NCBI GenBank assembly: GCA_031553775.1
Contig: JAVBLA010000005.1
Coordinates: forward strand, 166,633-230,632
Direction: 5' to 3'
Origin: JAISFI01 sp031553775
GTDB lineage: Bacteria > Bacteroidota > Bacteroidia > Bacteroidales > Azobacteroidaceae
Length of the DNA: 64,000 nt
A program made the translations under genes and the position numbers. Each line of letters opens with the position of its first letter. Position 1 is the first letter of the stretch. Below the pieces are notes generated by a model. It was given only the letters and a program-made list of their open reading frames with translations. It was not told the origin of the DNA and searched no databases. Below, piece after piece: positions 63,145 through 64,000 of the stretch.

Positions 63145-63742
63145 AAAAACTGTTTGGAGTTATCTGTTCACTCCGTTTCGTTATGTAGCCGGGATACAAT
63201 CATTACTGACCGGTATTGCAGTTTTGCTGCTATTATCGTTATTGGGATATCTTACCCATACTTTTTTTGATGGGGTGTTGGATGTTCATTATGGTTGTCT
63301 GTCGGAGCCCAGCCTTTATCCGACCCACCTGTCGTTACTGGCAATTTCCTGGGTTTCGGTAACGCTTGTACTGTATGTAGCTGCACGTATTTATTCTTCT
63401 TCTTCTGTTCGGATAGTTGATATGGCCGGGACTCTGGCTTTGGCCAAGGCTCCTTTGGTTATTCCGGCTTTATATGGTTTTGTCCCTTCTATTCATTTGT
63501 GTATGGGCGATATTAATACAAAGGATATTCAGGCGATGCAGGCCATGCTAATAGATAAAATCGGTCCGATTATGATTATGGCCCTTTTAAGTATTGTTAT
63601 CCTGATCTGGTATGTTGTTTTGATGTATAATGCATTTTCTGTTTCCGGAAACCTGAAAGGGAGCAAGGGAGGTTGGATTTTTGCAATCGGGCTGTTGGTT
63701 AGTGAGGTTTTGTCGAAGGTTTTGATTTATTTTGTTTTGTAG
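63134..63742 (+). CDS. YIP1-like polytopic membrane protein
   Basis: 202 residues from the ATG at 63134 (the frame is open further up, inside the DUF2089 gene). Five hydrophobic segments, the first pair at about 25-50 and 70-90 (QSLLTGIAVLLLLSLLGYLT; LSLLAISWVSVTLVLYVAAR), the rest at about 105-125, 148-168 and 180-198. The arrangement and RIVDMAGTLALAKAPLVIPA recall the YIP1 family found beside DUF2089 genes in Bacteroidetes. Role unknown; a lipid or envelope function is likely only by analogy with YIP1. Confidence 0.7.
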   Translation: MENKKTVWSYLFTPFRYVAGIQSLLTGIAVLLLLSLLGYLTHTFFDGVLDVHYGCLSEPSLYPTHLSLLAISWVSVTLVLYVAARIYSSSSVRIVDMAGTLALAKAPLVIPALYGFVPSIHLCMGDINTKDIQAMQAMLIDKIGPIMIMALLSIVILIWYVVLMYNAFSVSGNLKGSKGGWIFAIGLLVSEVLSKVLIYFVL

Positions 63743-63762
63743 TGGGAACGATTTGATTTGTG

Positions 63763-63793
63763 CAAGGCTTTCGCCTTGGATGATATTTTTTTA
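63763..63793 (+). terminator. Terminator of the DUF2089/YIP1-like operon
   Basis: CAAGGC (63763-63768) pairs with GCCTTG (63773-63778), loop TTTC, followed after a short gap by ATTTTTTT (63784-63791). Confidence 0.75.
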
Positions 63794-63804
63794 AAATTAC
63801 AAAT

Positions 63805-64000
63805 AGGTCAAGGCTACCGCCTTGAGATTATATCCTTTTTGTCTTGAAACAAAAAGGATCAAAAAATTCAAGGCTGCGTTCCATTGGCTAAAAAATACTG
63901 CGTTGCGGCTAAGAGAAAAGAACTCGCACCTGCGGTGCTCAAACAGCTTTTCTCTTTTAACGCCTCCACTGCGTATTTTTCTTCACGCCACTGGCCCGAG
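63805..64000. repeat. Dense hairpin repeat region running off the window edge
   Basis: In order: TCAAGGC/GCCTTGA (63808-63825); ATCCTTTTTGT/ACAAAAAGGAT (63832-63859, 11-base perfect stem); then a long nested stem in which AAAATAC near 63892 faces GTATTTTT near 63974, AAGAGAAAAG near 63910 faces CTTTTCTCTT near 63950, and GCAC/GTGC closes the tip. No gene. Probably one end of a repeated element that continues beyond the window. Confidence 0.65.

Noticed and set aside
1..64000. tRNA, rRNA, CRISPR array, insertion sequence or prophage
   Set aside because: No cloverleaf with a conserved TTCRANNC arm, no regularly spaced direct repeats, and no transposase, integrase or phage structural sequence was found on either strand.

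Overview
The window looks like a chromosomal segment of an anaerobic gut or oral Bacteroidales. Nearly every transcription unit is preceded by the Bacteroidetes -7 box TAnnTTTG, and Shine-Dalgarno sequences are mostly absent. There are many outer-membrane barrels, a PorZ-like type IX secretion component, a small histone H1-like protein, DUF4954 and a secreted GH43 enzyme. A family such as Odoribacteraceae would fit, but that is inference; no rRNA gene or other taxonomic marker is present. I found no tRNA, rRNA, insertion sequence, prophage or CRISPR array.

Layout. 1-9 kb: the start of gcvH (cut by the window edge) behind rpoN, a small exported protein, an M23 peptidase/MerR/TPR-HTH operon divergent from alaS, an LRR protein and a 57-residue histone-like gene. 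9-12 kb: leuS. 12-24 kb: two complete ABC-type tripartite efflux systems meeting tail to tail. The first is unusual in having three consecutive lipoprotein adaptor genes for one permease/ATPase/TolC set. 24-30 kb: peptidase E, a small barrel, a DNA glycosylase/hydrolase/possible clan CD protein operon, an SDR gene remnant beside a 27-base palindrome, a membrane glycosyltransferase and rdgB. 30-41 kb: porZ, an HhH/outer-membrane protein pair, an SF2 helicase with two membrane segments, and three more envelope proteins. 42-48 kb: a stand-alone trpB-type gene, a LacI regulator divergent from uxuA, and an acyl-CoA synthetase with an XRE-cupin regulator. 48-54 kb: a TPR/ECF sigma/anti-sigma-like operon, DUF4954 and hflX. 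54-64 kb: a ParE-type toxin-antitoxin pair, a giant alpha-2-macroglobulin lipoprotein, a GH43/beta-helix/sorting-domain protein, and a DUF2089/YIP1-like pair. The last 240 bases are dense hairpin repeats.

The regulatory logic is visible in several places. The efflux operons are internally tight, but the second has an intergenic hairpin repeat between adaptor and ATPase and another just upstream of its TolC gene. The LacI/uxuA intergene carries a perfect palindrome at the expected uxuA start site. hflX and the toxin-antitoxin pair fire from back-to-back promoters. The leader of the macroglobulin gene is made of a decayed copy of the antitoxin gene start.

The strongest candidates for something new are the three-adaptor efflux operon, the membrane-anchored helicase, two dispersed intergenic repeat families (one with compensatory stem changes), and the 268-residue protein with a clan CD-like His/Cys pattern. 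All functional statements rest on motif recognition by eye; no database search was run.
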